Origin: Gallibacterium melopsittaci
Lineage (GTDB): Bacteria; Pseudomonadota; Gammaproteobacteria; Enterobacterales; Pasteurellaceae
Reading direction: 5' to 3'
DNA length: 21,679 nt
NCBI RefSeq assembly: GCF_042433085.1
Contig: NZ_JBHLWA010000050.1
Location: 1-21,679 of the forward strand
The translations under genes were made by a program, and so were the position numbers. The notes beneath the pieces are model-generated. The model made no database searches. It was not told the origin of the DNA and was given only the letters and a program-made list of their open reading frames with translations. Positions 1-7,647 of this stretch are shown piece after piece (the first letter of the stretch is position 1; every line of letters begins with the position of its first letter).

Positions 1-45
1 AAAGTGGTTTAAAGCCTTGTACTATATGCTTTTAAACCACTTTTT
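1..45. terminator. Inverted repeat at window edge, probable terminator
   Basis: A perfect 13-bp inverted repeat (positions 1-13 and 31-43) encloses a 17-nt loop and is followed on the plus strand by a short T run (41-45). It looks like a rho-independent terminator of a gene lying to the left of the window. The stem is AT-rich apart from a GTGG/CCAC block, and the left context is missing, so the direction is uncertain. Confidence 0.5.
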
Positions 46-113
46 ACCAACTTTTTTGTCCTATATGCCAAAATAAATAATTTTACCTACTAACAACTCT
101 TTAAACATAAATA

Positions 114-141
114 AATGGCATAGTCACTTAACTATGCCATT
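114..141 (-). terminator. Terminator downstream of cpdB
   Basis: An 11-bp perfect stem (114-124 with 131-141, core GGCATAG/CTATGCC) has a 6-nt loop and lies about 20 nt past the cpdB stop codon. Read on the minus strand it is followed by a T-rich stretch (TTATTTATG), which fits a factor-independent terminator for cpdB. Confidence 0.7.
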
Positions 142-162
142 ATTCATTCAACTTAACTCTTA

Positions 163-2118
163 CTATTTTTGTAGATCAATTTGGTACAACGCAAAACCTT
201 GATCATCTTGTCCAACATTGTTCATTGGATATTGAGCTTGTTGTTGAATAAATTGTGCCGCTTTTTCAGATGGTGCAGTTTCAAATACAATTTCCGCTTT
301 ATTCTCAGGGATAGCTTTCAAACGCCAGTTATTATCCGCATGAGATTTCACTTCACCTTGTTCCTTGCTTACTCGACGAATATAATCGGCTAAAATAGTA
401 CGGTTCTCATCTGGTGAAGAAAAGGCAACTTGACTACCGTCAGTACCTGGGAATTTATTACCAAATGCACGATAGTTATTTGTTGCAATTAAGAATTGTT
501 GTTGAGGATCGATTGGTTTGCCATTAAAGGTTAAGCCAACAATACGATGAGCTTCTTTATTAATAAGTTTGCAATCACCATCATAACGAGCAGGTTGTGT
601 CACATCAATTTGATAATTCACGCCATCAATAACATCAAAATTATATGTACGGAAACCATCCCAATTCAATAATGCTTGGCGAGTAGCTTTAGTTGGATCA
701 ATTTGATTAAACTGTCCTGCCGAACATTCTAACCATTCTCTTACTTGTTCACCTGTTACTTTTAATGTCACTAAAGTATTTGGATAAAGATAAAGATCTG
801 CTGCATTACGGAAAGTTAATTTACCCGCTTCTACTTCCGTATAACCATTAGGATCATCTTTACGTCCCCCCACTTTAAACGGTGCTGCTGCAGATAATAC
901 GGGTAATTTCGCCAAATCTGGATCACCTTGTACAAAACGTTTCACATAATCTTGTTGTGCTTGGTTCACAATTTGAATCGTTGGATCATCTTGTACCAAT
1001 GCTAAATAGCTGTACATTTTTCCATCTGCTTTACCAATTGGTTGGTTTACGTAATCTCGTGTATGTTTATGATCTGCTTCTAATACTTTTACCATTGGCT
1101 TATATTCATCTGCCAATGCCTTTTTCGCTTTTGCGTCATAAATCGGACGGGCTTCCGCTTTTGCTTGTTGTACTACCCATTTGCCACTATTGTTATTTAA
1201 AGTTAAATCCATAACCCCAATATGGCTCCCCCAGCGGCCTGGCATCACTGCTGGAATACCATTTAATGTCCCTGTTACTACATCTGCACCTGGAATACTT
1301 GCAAAATCTTTACTTGGAAATACTGCATGAGCGTGGCCAAATGCAATCGCATCAATACCTTTCACTTGTGATAAATAATAAACAGAATTTTCTGCTAATG
1401 CTTGATAAGGTTCACTTGATAAACCAGAGTGAGCCACTGCAATAATAATATCCGCACCTTTTGCTTTCATTTCTGGGACTAAAGTTTTTGCGGTTTCTGT
1501 AATATCTTTCGTAACAACCTTACCATCTAAATTTTTCTTATCCCATGTCATAATTTGTGGCGGAACAAAACCAATATACCCAATTTTGACACTTTGTTTT
1601 TTACCATCTGTATCCGTAAATTTATATTCTTTAATGAGATATTGTTTGAAGTAAGGCTTACCTGTTTTCGCATCAAATACATTCGCATTCACATAAGGAT
1701 ATTTTGCACCTGATAATGCTTTACTCAAAAAACCTAAACCGTAATTAAATTCATGATTCCCGATATTACCAACATCATATTTCAATAAATTCATCGCTTT
1801 CATTACAGGATGAACTTCACCTTTCTTCAAACCTTTTGCTGCTGCATAGTCCCCCATTGGACTACCTTGAATCAAATCCCCATTATCAACTAACACACTA
1901 TTTTGTGCCTGTTCTCGTGCTTTTAATACTAAATCTGCCGCACGTACTAAACCGATAGCACTAGACGGTGAATCTTTATAATAATCGTAATCCATCATAT
2001 TAGCGTGTAAATCAGTCGTTTCAATCACACGCAAATTTAGTTCAGCAGCACTTACATATGCACTAACAAGTGAACCACCAAACAATGCTATCCATACAGG
2101 TTTTAATGAAAAACGCAT
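163..2118 (-). CDS. cpdB: 2',3'-cyclic-nucleotide 2'-phosphodiesterase / 3'-nucleotidase, periplasmic
   Basis: Bifunctional enzyme that hydrolyses 2',3'-cyclic nucleotides and 3'-nucleotides in the periplasm so that nucleosides can be salvaged. The product is 651 residues, the usual CpdB length. A signal peptide covers residues 1-24, with a likely cut at YVSA|AELN. The calcineurin-like metallophosphatase half carries the metal-binding motifs DLHAN (D36, H38), NGDLIQGSP, GNHEFNYG, AHSG and GHAH. The C-terminal half has the 5'-nucleotidase C-domain with the YLYPNTLVTLKVTGEQVREWLE segment. The frame stays open to a TTG at 2130, but that TTG lies at the edge of a strong GGAGGAG ribosome-binding site. 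The ATG at 2118, just downstream, is therefore the start and leaves a normal signal peptide. It is transcribed alone, divergent from yidA, and has its own terminator at 114-141. Confidence 0.95.
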   Translation of the reverse strand: MRFSLKPVWIALFGGSLVSAYVSAAELNLRVIETTDLHANMMDYDYYKDSPSSAIGLVRAADLVLKAREQAQNSVLVDNGDLIQGSPMGDYAAAKGLKKGEVHPVMKAMNLLKYDVGNIGNHEFNYGLGFLSKALSGAKYPYVNANVFDAKTGKPYFKQYLIKEYKFTDTDGKKQSVKIGYIGFVPPQIMTWDKKNLDGKVVTKDITETAKTLVPEMKAKGADIIIAVAHSGLSSEPYQALAENSVYYLSQVKGIDAIAFGHAHAVFPSKDFASIPGADVVTGTLNGIPAVMPGRWGSHIGVMDLTLNNNSGKWVVQQAKAEARPIYDAKAKKALADEYKPMVKVLEADHKHTRDYVNQPIGKADGKMYSYLALVQDDPTIQIVNQAQQDYVKRFVQGDPDLAKLPVLSAAAPFKVGGRKDDPNGYTEVEAGKLTFRNAADLYLYPNTLVTLKVTGEQVREWLECSAGQFNQIDPTKATRQALLNWDGFRTYNFDVIDGVNYQIDVTQPARYDGDCKLINKEAHRIVGLTFNGKPIDPQQQFLIATNNYRAFGNKFPGTDGSQVAFSSPDENRTILADYIRRVSKEQGEVKSHADNNWRLKAIPENKAEIVFETAPSEKAAQFIQQQAQYPMNNVGQDDQGFALYQIDLQK

Positions 2119-2121
2119 TTT

Positions 2122-2128
2122 CTCCTCC
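2122..2128 (-). promoter_or_regulatory. Ribosome-binding site of cpdB (decides start)
   Basis: On the minus strand GGAGGAG precedes the ATG at 2118 by 3 nt (5 nt from the GGAGG core). It overlaps the alternative upstream TTG codon, which makes that TTG an unlikely initiator. Confidence 0.75.
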
Positions 2129-2163
2129 AAGAGTCATTAATCAAAGTTATAGAAAAACGGCTA

Positions 2164-2192
2164 TTGATTTTATGCCAAAGGCATTTCAGAAT
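2164..2192 (+). promoter_or_regulatory. Possible yidA promoter with palindrome in its spacer
   Basis: TTGATT (2164-2169) and CAGAAT (2187-2192), 17 nt apart, form a moderate sigma-70-like pair about 50 bp upstream of yidA. The spacer holds the short palindrome ATGCC-AAA-GGCAT (2172-2184), which could be an operator shared with the divergent cpdB. The -10 match is only 4 of 6. Confidence 0.3.
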
Positions 2193-2242
2193 AAATAAAA
2201 TTCATCAATTAAAATAAATAGTTAATTATTAGGGAAAACATT

Positions 2243-3058
2243 ATGTTGAAATATAAGTTATTAGCAACGGATATGGATGGCACACTACTTGATAAGCAAA
2301 AAAATATCAGTATCCGTAATCAGCAAGCCATTCACGCAGCCAAACAAGCTGGCGTGAAAATTGTTTTAGCGTCTGGTCGCCCATTAGAGGGATTACAACC
2401 GTATCTACAACAACTTGATCTCCTTGGTGAAGATGATTATGTCCTATGCTTTAATGGTGCATTAGTACAACGTAGCGATGGCACAATTATTACTCGCCAA
2501 GAAATGACAGGAAAAGATTGCAAAATGTTGGTGGACTACGCAGAACAATTTGGCGTTTTTAATCATGCTTTTTCAGAAACTCGCGGGTTGATAGCCCCAC
2601 ATGCTAATCAATATAGTCAACATGATGCCGATATTAATCGTATTAATTTGAATATCATTAATTTCTCTATCTTAGCTGATGATGAGCCTGTGATTAAAAC
2701 GATGTGGGTTGATCAACCTGAAAAATTAGATGCTGCACTAGCAAAACTGCCAACACACATTACAGAACAATATACCGTTGTACGTAGCACACCATTTTTC
2801 CTTGAATTTTTACCGCCTGCAGCCAATAAAGGAAGTGGTATTGATAAATTAGCACAACATTTAAATCTGCAAGCTGAAGAAATTATCTGTATCGGTGATG
2901 CTGGTAATGATTTACATATGATTGAATATGCTGGTTTAGGTGTTGCTATGGGAAATGCTACTGATGAAGTAAAAGCGATTGCTAATTATATTACTGCCGA
3001 TAATCTGAACTCAGGGGTTGCAGAGGTCATTGAAAAATTCATTCTTCATCAAGAGTAA
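2243..3058 (+). CDS. yidA: HAD-superfamily sugar phosphatase, YidA type
   Basis: Cytosolic Mg-dependent phosphatase of the Cof/HAD-IIB family. E. coli YidA dephosphorylates small sugar phosphates, notably alpha-D-glucose 1-phosphate. The 271-residue length matches YidA (270). Motif I is DMDGTLLD (nucleophile D10, acid/base D12), motif II is in ASGRP, a C2-type cap domain follows, and motif IV is GDAGND near residue 220. Blocks such as MIEYAGLGVAMGNA and the YTVVRSTPFFLEFL segment closely resemble E. coli YidA. An AGGGA site precedes the ATG. The next gene, a sirtuin, begins 11 bp after the stop and its AAGG site overlaps the stop region, so the two are probably co-transcribed. The true substrate in this organism is inferred only. 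Confidence 0.9.
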   Translation: MLKYKLLATDMDGTLLDKQKNISIRNQQAIHAAKQAGVKIVLASGRPLEGLQPYLQQLDLLGEDDYVLCFNGALVQRSDGTIITRQEMTGKDCKMLVDYAEQFGVFNHAFSETRGLIAPHANQYSQHDADINRINLNIINFSILADDEPVIKTMWVDQPEKLDAALAKLPTHITEQYTVVRSTPFFLEFLPPAANKGSGIDKLAQHLNLQAEEIICIGDAGNDLHMIEYAGLGVAMGNATDEVKAIANYITADNLNSGVAEVIEKFILHQE

Positions 3059-3069
3059 GGCAATATAAT

Positions 3070-3768
3070 ATGAAAAAACCAATTTGTGTTGTACTTAGCG
3101 GAGCAGGAATTAGTGCAGAAAGTGGTTTACCTACTTTCCGTGCTGAAGATGGACTTTGGGCTGGACATAAGATTGAAGAGGTTTGTACGCCTGAAGCACT
3201 ACAACGCAATCCACAAAAAGTACTAGATTTTTATAATATGCGAAGACGTAATGCTGCAGAAGCACAACCTAACGCAGCTCATCTTGCTTTAGTGGAACTT
3301 GAAAAAGCATATCAAGTGAAAATTATCACTCAAAATGTTGATGATTTGCACGAACGTGCTGGTAGCCATGATGTATTACATCTACATGGCGAACTAAATA
3401 AAGCTCGAAGCAGTTTTGACCCTGATTACATTGTGCCTTGTTATAAAGATCAACAATTAACGGATCGTGATCCAAATGGTCATCCAATGCGCCCGCATAT
3501 TGTGTTCTTTGGTGAAAATGTACCAATGCTCGATACGGCAATTGCATTAGTCGAAACAGCAGATATTGTAATGGTAATTGGTACATCCTTACAGGTTTAT
3601 CCAGCCAATGGCTTAGTACATCAAGCCAAACCAACAGCCAAAATTTATTTAATTGATCCTCATCCCAATACAGGCTTTATTCAACGACCTGTTACTGTTG
3701 TGGCAAAAAAAGCAACACAAGGCGTTGTTGAAGTAGTAAAAAGACTATTAGCTGGAGAGGTAAATTGA
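3070..3768 (+). CDS. cobB: Sir2-family NAD-dependent protein deacylase lacking the zinc-cysteine tetrad
   Basis: Sirtuin that would remove acyl groups from protein lysines using NAD+. It is 232 residues, close to short bacterial sirtuins. Visible motifs: NAD-binding GAGISAESGLPTFR (11-24), TQNVDDLHERAG (87-98) with Q88, N89 and D91, the general-base histidine H106 in LHLHGEL, and GTSLQVYPA. Y55 and R58 (FYNMR) match the Tyr-x-x-Arg pair that binds acidic acyl groups in SIRT5-like and CobB-type desuccinylases. The usual four zinc-binding cysteines after HGEL are absent: the whole protein has only C6, C39 and C124, and the small-domain region is shortened. Bacteroidetes-type sirtuins recalled from memory also lack this tetrad, so this is probably an intact variant subfamily rather than a decayed gene. 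Assigning it to cobB follows E. coli usage; strict orthology is not certain. Confidence 0.88.
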   Translation: MKKPICVVLSGAGISAESGLPTFRAEDGLWAGHKIEEVCTPEALQRNPQKVLDFYNMRRRNAAEAQPNAAHLALVELEKAYQVKIITQNVDDLHERAGSHDVLHLHGELNKARSSFDPDYIVPCYKDQQLTDRDPNGHPMRPHIVFFGENVPMLDTAIALVETADIVMVIGTSLQVYPANGLVHQAKPTAKIYLIDPHPNTGFIQRPVTVVAKKATQGVVEVVKRLLAGEVN

Positions 3769-3811
3769 TAAGACAATCATTGCAAACGCAATCAGTCTAA
3801 AACATAAAAAT

Positions 3812-3845
3812 TCGCCATGTCGGATTATCCTATCCAACATGGCGA
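3812..3845 (-). terminator. Terminator downstream of yfjD (possibly bidirectional)
   Basis: TCGCCATGT (3812-3820) pairs with ACATGGCGA (3837-3845); the 16-nt loop may form a further GGAT/ATCC stem. On the minus strand it is followed by ATTTTTATGTTTT, so it mainly serves yfjD. It sits between the convergent sirtuin and yfjD genes. A smaller ATTGC/GCAAT hairpin lies at 3779-3792, just after the sirtuin stop. Confidence 0.65.
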
Positions 3846-3866
3846 TTACAAATTAATACTTCCACA

Positions 3867-5129
3867 TTAACTCAAACGTTTAACTTTGGCTTGTTTAATC
3901 ATATTATCGCTAACCTCAAGAATTTTAATTTTGAGATTACCGATTTTCCATTCTGACCCTTCCTCTGGAATATCTTCTAAATGTTCCAGAATAAAACCAT
4001 TAAATGTTCTCGCTTCATCCGTATCTAATTTCCAGTTAAACATTTTGTTTAAATCACGGATATTTGCTGAGCCATCAATTAATACGGTGCCATCTGATTG
4101 TTGCTGTACTTCATCCTCAATCGATGGAATATTGGAGGTTGTAAATTCCCCAACAATCTCTTCTAAAATATCTTCAAGCGTTACTAAACCTTTAATATCA
4201 CCATATTCATCTACCACTAACCCAATTCGCTCCTTATTATTACGGAAATTCAGTAATTGGGCATTTAATGTTGTTCCTTCAGGAATAAAGTAGATTTCAT
4301 CGGCAGCTCGCATTAATGTTTCTTTAGTAAATTCATTTGTATTTAACATTAAACGATAAGCCTCTCGAACTCGTAAAATCCCTAAAGCATTTTCATCCAT
4401 ATTCTCTTTATATAACACTACTCGGCTATGTGCAGCGTGATTTAATTGACGCATAATGGATTTCCAGTCGTCTTCAATATCAATCCCACCAATTTCATTA
4501 CGAGGCACCATAATATCTTCAACAGTAACTTTTTCCATATCTAAAATCGACAACAGCATTTGTTGGTGATCATGAGGAATAAACTTACCCGATTCATTAA
4601 CAATGGTACGTAACTCTTCAGCACTAATCGAATGTGATTTGATGTCAGGTTTTAATCCCATTAATTTCATTAACCCATTAGTAAAGAAATTCACAAAGTA
4701 AACTAACGGGATAAAAATTTTAATCAAAACAGTAAGGATATGACTGCTAAAAAAACTCACCTTTTCAGGATAAACCGCTGCTGCCGTTTTCGGGAAAATT
4801 TCAGAAAACACTAACATCACAAAAGTTAATACTCCTGTCGCTATTGCAACACCAGCATCGCCACCAAGGCGAAGCCCAATCATTGTTGCAATTGCCGATG
4901 CCATAATATTAACTAAGTTATTGAATATAAGAATAAAACTAAGCAGAATGTCCGTTTTCTTCAATAATTTTTCCGCTTTCTGTGCACCTCGATTGCCTTT
5001 TTCAGCTAAATAACGTACACGATAACGGTTGAGTGAAAGTAGTCCTGTTTCAGAACTGGAGAAATAAGCAGAAAGAATAAGTAACAACACTAATAACAGA
5101 AAGAGTGTACTTATGGGGATACTGTCCAA
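3867..5129 (-). CDS. yfjD: CNNM/CBS-domain membrane protein of the HlyC/CorC family (YfjD/CorB)
   Basis: Inner-membrane protein of the CorB/CNNM group, linked to Mg2+/Co2+ transport or efflux; its exact activity is not settled. Of its 420 residues, roughly 1-190 form the DUF21/CNNM transmembrane domain (first helix ISTLFLLLVLLLILSAYFSSSETG). Two CBS motifs follow (blocks VEDIMVPRNEIGGID and IGLVVDEYGDIKGLVTLEDILEEIVGEF), then a C-terminal CorC/HlyC domain ending NMIKQAKVKRL. It aligns through its length with E. coli YfjD from memory. The start is a TTG at 5129 with AGGA 7 nt upstream. No in-frame ATG occurs nearby, and the N-terminus MDSIPISTL matches the E. coli start MEHISTTTL. It lies behind ypjD in the same order as in E. 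coli, separated by 76 bp containing a hairpin. Confidence 0.93.
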   Translation of the reverse strand: MDSIPISTLFLLLVLLLILSAYFSSSETGLLSLNRYRVRYLAEKGNRGAQKAEKLLKKTDILLSFILIFNNLVNIMASAIATMIGLRLGGDAGVAIATGVLTFVMLVFSEIFPKTAAAVYPEKVSFFSSHILTVLIKIFIPLVYFVNFFTNGLMKLMGLKPDIKSHSISAEELRTIVNESGKFIPHDHQQMLLSILDMEKVTVEDIMVPRNEIGGIDIEDDWKSIMRQLNHAAHSRVVLYKENMDENALGILRVREAYRLMLNTNEFTKETLMRAADEIYFIPEGTTLNAQLLNFRNNKERIGLVVDEYGDIKGLVTLEDILEEIVGEFTTSNIPSIEDEVQQQSDGTVLIDGSANIRDLNKMFNWKLDTDEARTFNGFILEHLEDIPEEGSEWKIGNLKIKILEVSDNMIKQAKVKRLS

Positions 5130-5158
5130 AATAAAATCCTATACAAAATTAATCATCC

Positions 5159-5193
5159 GATACAACAACGTCCTAAGTTTATGTTGTTGTATC
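5159..5193 (-). terminator. Intercistronic hairpin between ypjD and yfjD
   Basis: An 11-bp perfect stem (GATACAACAAC at 5159-5169 with its complement at 5183-5193) and a 13-nt loop follow the ypjD stop. The minus-strand tail (TAATTTTG) is only weakly T-rich. It may act as an attenuating or partial terminator, or as an mRNA-stabilising hairpin, between two genes that otherwise look like an operon. Confidence 0.5.
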
Positions 5194-5205
5194 ACCAATA
5201 TTGCA

Positions 5206-6009
5206 CTATACGATCACTAAACGACTACCGAAATAGGCGAAAGTAAGCAAAATCATACCTGAAATTGTGTAAATTATCACTCTTTTTCCTCGCCAATACA
5301 GTTTATAGTGTCCAAATAACAAGATGCCAAACACAATCCAAGCAATAAAAGAAAAAATCGCTTTTTGAATTTGATCTACTGAGAAAAAGTTTGGTAGATA
5401 AATACTGCCACTGATTAAGGTAATACTTAATAGAATTTCACCTAAACCAAGTAATTGAAAAAGCTGTTTTTCTACTTTCATTAATGGGGGAATCATTGGA
5501 GAAAAAGTCATTTTTTTCTGTTTTAAATTACGATCTAACCAACCTAATTGTATAGCGTAAAGTGTACAAATCAAAAAGACTGCATAACTGAATAATGCCA
5601 ATGTGATATGAAATAATAAACCACCATTTTCGCTTAAATGCTTAATAAAATTACCTGGAAAAAAAGTTGTTCCTACCAAGTTAATCACAGCAAAACAATA
5701 CGCGATTGGTAAAACAAACCAGAGGGTATTAGTCCGCAAAATTGCAATAGTGACAAAAATACTCACTAATACAGAAATTAAAGAAGCAACGTTAAATAGA
5801 GTAAAGTTTTGCCCACCTGCAACAAAAAAAGCATTCGCTAAACTGATGATATGTAAAATGATAGCGGCAACTGCACTATGAAAAAGCCATTGCTTGCCCG
5901 ACTGAGTAATGGTTGTCGTTTCACCTTGCTGCGCTTTCATTAATACTGGAGTAATCAATAAAATACTACTTAAATAAGCAACAATCGCTAACACACCAAT
6001 CCATAACAT
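5206..6009 (-). CDS. ypjD: CcsA-like inner-membrane protein YpjD
   Basis: Polytopic membrane protein of the cytochrome c assembly (CcsA/CcmC-related) family. In E. coli, YpjD is genetically tied to YfjD-dependent ion homeostasis rather than to proven cytochrome biogenesis. The 267 residues form about eight hydrophobic helices, beginning MLWIGVLAIVAYLSSILLI. Conserved stretches include HITLALFSYAVFLICTLYAIQL and IAWIVFGILLFGHYKLYWRGKR, close to the E. coli protein. The frame extends to a GTG at 6027. The ATG at 6009 is preferred because the resulting N-terminus lines up with E. coli YpjD (MPVFALLALVAY) and a GAGAG site lies about 8 nt upstream. It is divergent from ffh and upstream of yfjD, the arrangement seen in E. 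coli. Confidence 0.88.
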   Translation of the reverse strand: MLWIGVLAIVAYLSSILLITPVLMKAQQGETTTITQSGKQWLFHSAVAAIILHIISLANAFFVAGGQNFTLFNVASLISVLVSIFVTIAILRTNTLWFVLPIAYCFAVINLVGTTFFPGNFIKHLSENGGLLFHITLALFSYAVFLICTLYAIQLGWLDRNLKQKKMTFSPMIPPLMKVEKQLFQLLGLGEILLSITLISGSIYLPNFFSVDQIQKAIFSFIAWIVFGILLFGHYKLYWRGKRVIIYTISGMILLTFAYFGSRLVIV

Positions 6010-6090
6010 AATTCTTGCTCTCTTCACAAACTTATAAGCGCTAAAAAGTTAGCAGTTTTTAGTTAAATTTTCCATAGGATTGTGCTGGAA

Positions 6091-6120
6091 TGATGAAAAG
6101 AAACAATTTTTCGGTATAAT
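6091..6120 (+). promoter_or_regulatory. Probable ffh promoter
   Basis: A perfect -10 hexamer TATAAT (6115-6120) stands 82 nt upstream of the ffh start. The best -35 is weak (TGATGA, 6091-6096, 18-nt spacer). The transcript leader would contain the ATAGTGC/GCACTAT hairpin at 6148-6175. Confidence 0.55.
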
Positions 6121-6201
6121 GCCCTCTGTTTTTTGTTTATCTTTTCGATAGTGCCTAGCTAACTTATTGCACTATACCACCATCAAAATTCAGGAACTTC
6201 T

Positions 6202-7578
6202 ATGTTTGAAAATTTATCAGATCGCCTTTCTCGTACATTACGAAATATCAGCGGGAAAGGTCGTTTAACCGAAGATAATATTAAAGAAACCCTACGTGAA
6301 GTACGTATGGCTTTATTAGAAGCTGATGTTGCCTTACCTGTCGTACGTGAATTTATTAATCAGGTGAAAGAACGTGCATTAGGTGTAGAAGTCAACAAAA
6401 GCCTCACGCCAGGACAAGAGTTTATTAAAATTGTTCAAGCCGAATTAGAAAAGGCAATGGGGGAAGCAAATGAAACCCTAAATCTTGCAACCCAACCACC
6501 AGCCGTCATTCTAATGGCAGGTTTACAGGGGGCAGGTAAAACCACCAGCGTAGGAAAACTAGCAAAATTCTTACAACAACGCCATAAGAAAAAAGTAATG
6601 GTTGTGTCTGCCGACGTTTACCGTCCAGCAGCGATTAAACAACTGGAAACCTTAGCTCAAACCGTAAATGCAACGTTCTTCCCGTCAGATGCTTCACAAA
6701 GTCCGATTGAGATTGCAAAAGCTGCTTTAGCTGAAGCAAAATTAAAATTCTTTGATGTATTAATTGTCGATACTGCTGGTCGCTTGCACGTTGATGAAGA
6801 AATGATGAATGAAATTAAACAAATTCATCAAGTCTTAAACCCAATCGAAACATTATTTACGGTTGATGCGATGACAGGGCAAGATGCAGCGAATACAGCA
6901 AAAGCCTTTAATGAAGCATTACCACTAACAGGGGTGATCTTAACTAAAGTCGATGGCGATGCTCGTGGCGGTGCGGCACTATCTATTCGTCAAATTACTG
7001 GTAAGCCGATCAAATTCTTAGGAATGGGAGAAAAAACAGATGCCTTAGAACCATTCTATCCAGATCGTATTGCCTCTCGTATTCTTGGTATGGGCGATGT
7101 CCTCTCATTAATTGAAGATCTACAACGTAATGTTGACCAAGAAAAAGCTGAACGGATGGCACAGAAATTTAAGAAAGGTGACGATTTTACCTTAGAAGAT
7201 TTCCGTGAGCAGCTATTAGAAATGAAAAAAATGGGCGGCATGATGTCAATGTTAGATAAATTACCAGGTGTGCAAAATTTACCTGATCATGTCAAAAATC
7301 AAGTAGATGACAAGATGTTTCACCGTATGGAAGCAATGATCAATTCTATGACATTCAAAGAACGCCAAAATCCAGCGATTATCAAAGGTTCTCGTAAACG
7401 TCGTATTGCTGCAGGCTCTGGTACACAAGTGCAAGATCTTAATCGTATGTTGAAACAATTTGAAGAAATGCAACGTATGATGAAAAAAATGCGTAAAGGT
7501 GGAATGTCCAAGATGATGCGTGGTATGCAAGGATTAATGGGTGGCTTAGGTGGTCTAGGCGGAATGTTTAGGCGCTAA
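6202..7578 (+). CDS. ffh: Signal recognition particle protein Ffh (SRP54 GTPase)
   Basis: Protein subunit of the signal recognition particle. It binds 4.5S RNA and hydrophobic signal sequences on nascent chains and delivers ribosomes to FtsY at the membrane. It has 458 residues, the normal length. The N domain (about 1-95) is followed by the G domain with G1 GLQGAGKTT (107-115), DTAGRLH and TKVDGDARGG. The methionine-rich M domain (about 330-458) includes MKKMGGMMSMLDKLPG and the C-terminal RMMKKMRKGGMSKMMRGMQG tract, which binds signal sequences and RNA. AGGAA lies 6 nt before the ATG. A TATAAT promoter lies upstream and a strong terminator directly follows, so it is transcribed alone and divergent from ypjD. 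Confidence 0.98.
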   Translation: MFENLSDRLSRTLRNISGKGRLTEDNIKETLREVRMALLEADVALPVVREFINQVKERALGVEVNKSLTPGQEFIKIVQAELEKAMGEANETLNLATQPPAVILMAGLQGAGKTTSVGKLAKFLQQRHKKKVMVVSADVYRPAAIKQLETLAQTVNATFFPSDASQSPIEIAKAALAEAKLKFFDVLIVDTAGRLHVDEEMMNEIKQIHQVLNPIETLFTVDAMTGQDAANTAKAFNEALPLTGVILTKVDGDARGGAALSIRQITGKPIKFLGMGEKTDALEPFYPDRIASRILGMGDVLSLIEDLQRNVDQEKAERMAQKFKKGDDFTLEDFREQLLEMKKMGGMMSMLDKLPGVQNLPDHVKNQVDDKMFHRMEAMINSMTFKERQNPAIIKGSRKRRIAAGSGTQVQDLNRMLKQFEEMQRMMKKMRKGGMSKMMRGMQGLMGGLGGLGGMFRR

Positions 7579-7597
7579 CATCTTCTAATACATTTCC

Positions 7598-7640
7598 AAC
7601 GGCATAAATGGATAATCTCTATTTATGCCGTTTTATTTTA
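7598..7640 (+). terminator. Rho-independent terminator of ffh
   Basis: A 12-bp perfect stem (7598-7609 with 7621-7632, core ACGGCATAAAT) has an 11-nt loop and is followed by TTATTTTA. It starts 20 nt after the ffh stop. Confidence 0.85.
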
Positions 7641-7647
7641 TGATGAT

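Noticed and set aside
882..1214. A 110-codon plus-strand frame with hydrophobic leucine-rich sequence
   Set aside because: Antisense to the well-supported cpdB gene and lacking family resemblance.
2119..2130. TTG at 2130 as the cpdB start (MEEKM N-terminus)
   Set aside because: It coincides with the ribosome-binding site of the ATG at 2118 and would add charged residues before a normal signal peptide.
3070..3768. Sirtuin as a degraded pseudogene because its zinc cysteines are missing
   Set aside because: The frame is intact, all catalytic motifs are conserved, and zinc-less sirtuins of this length are known in other bacteria.
7279..7530. An 83-codon minus-strand frame rich in His and Phe
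   Set aside because: Antisense shadow of the Met-rich M domain of ffh, with no ribosome-binding site.
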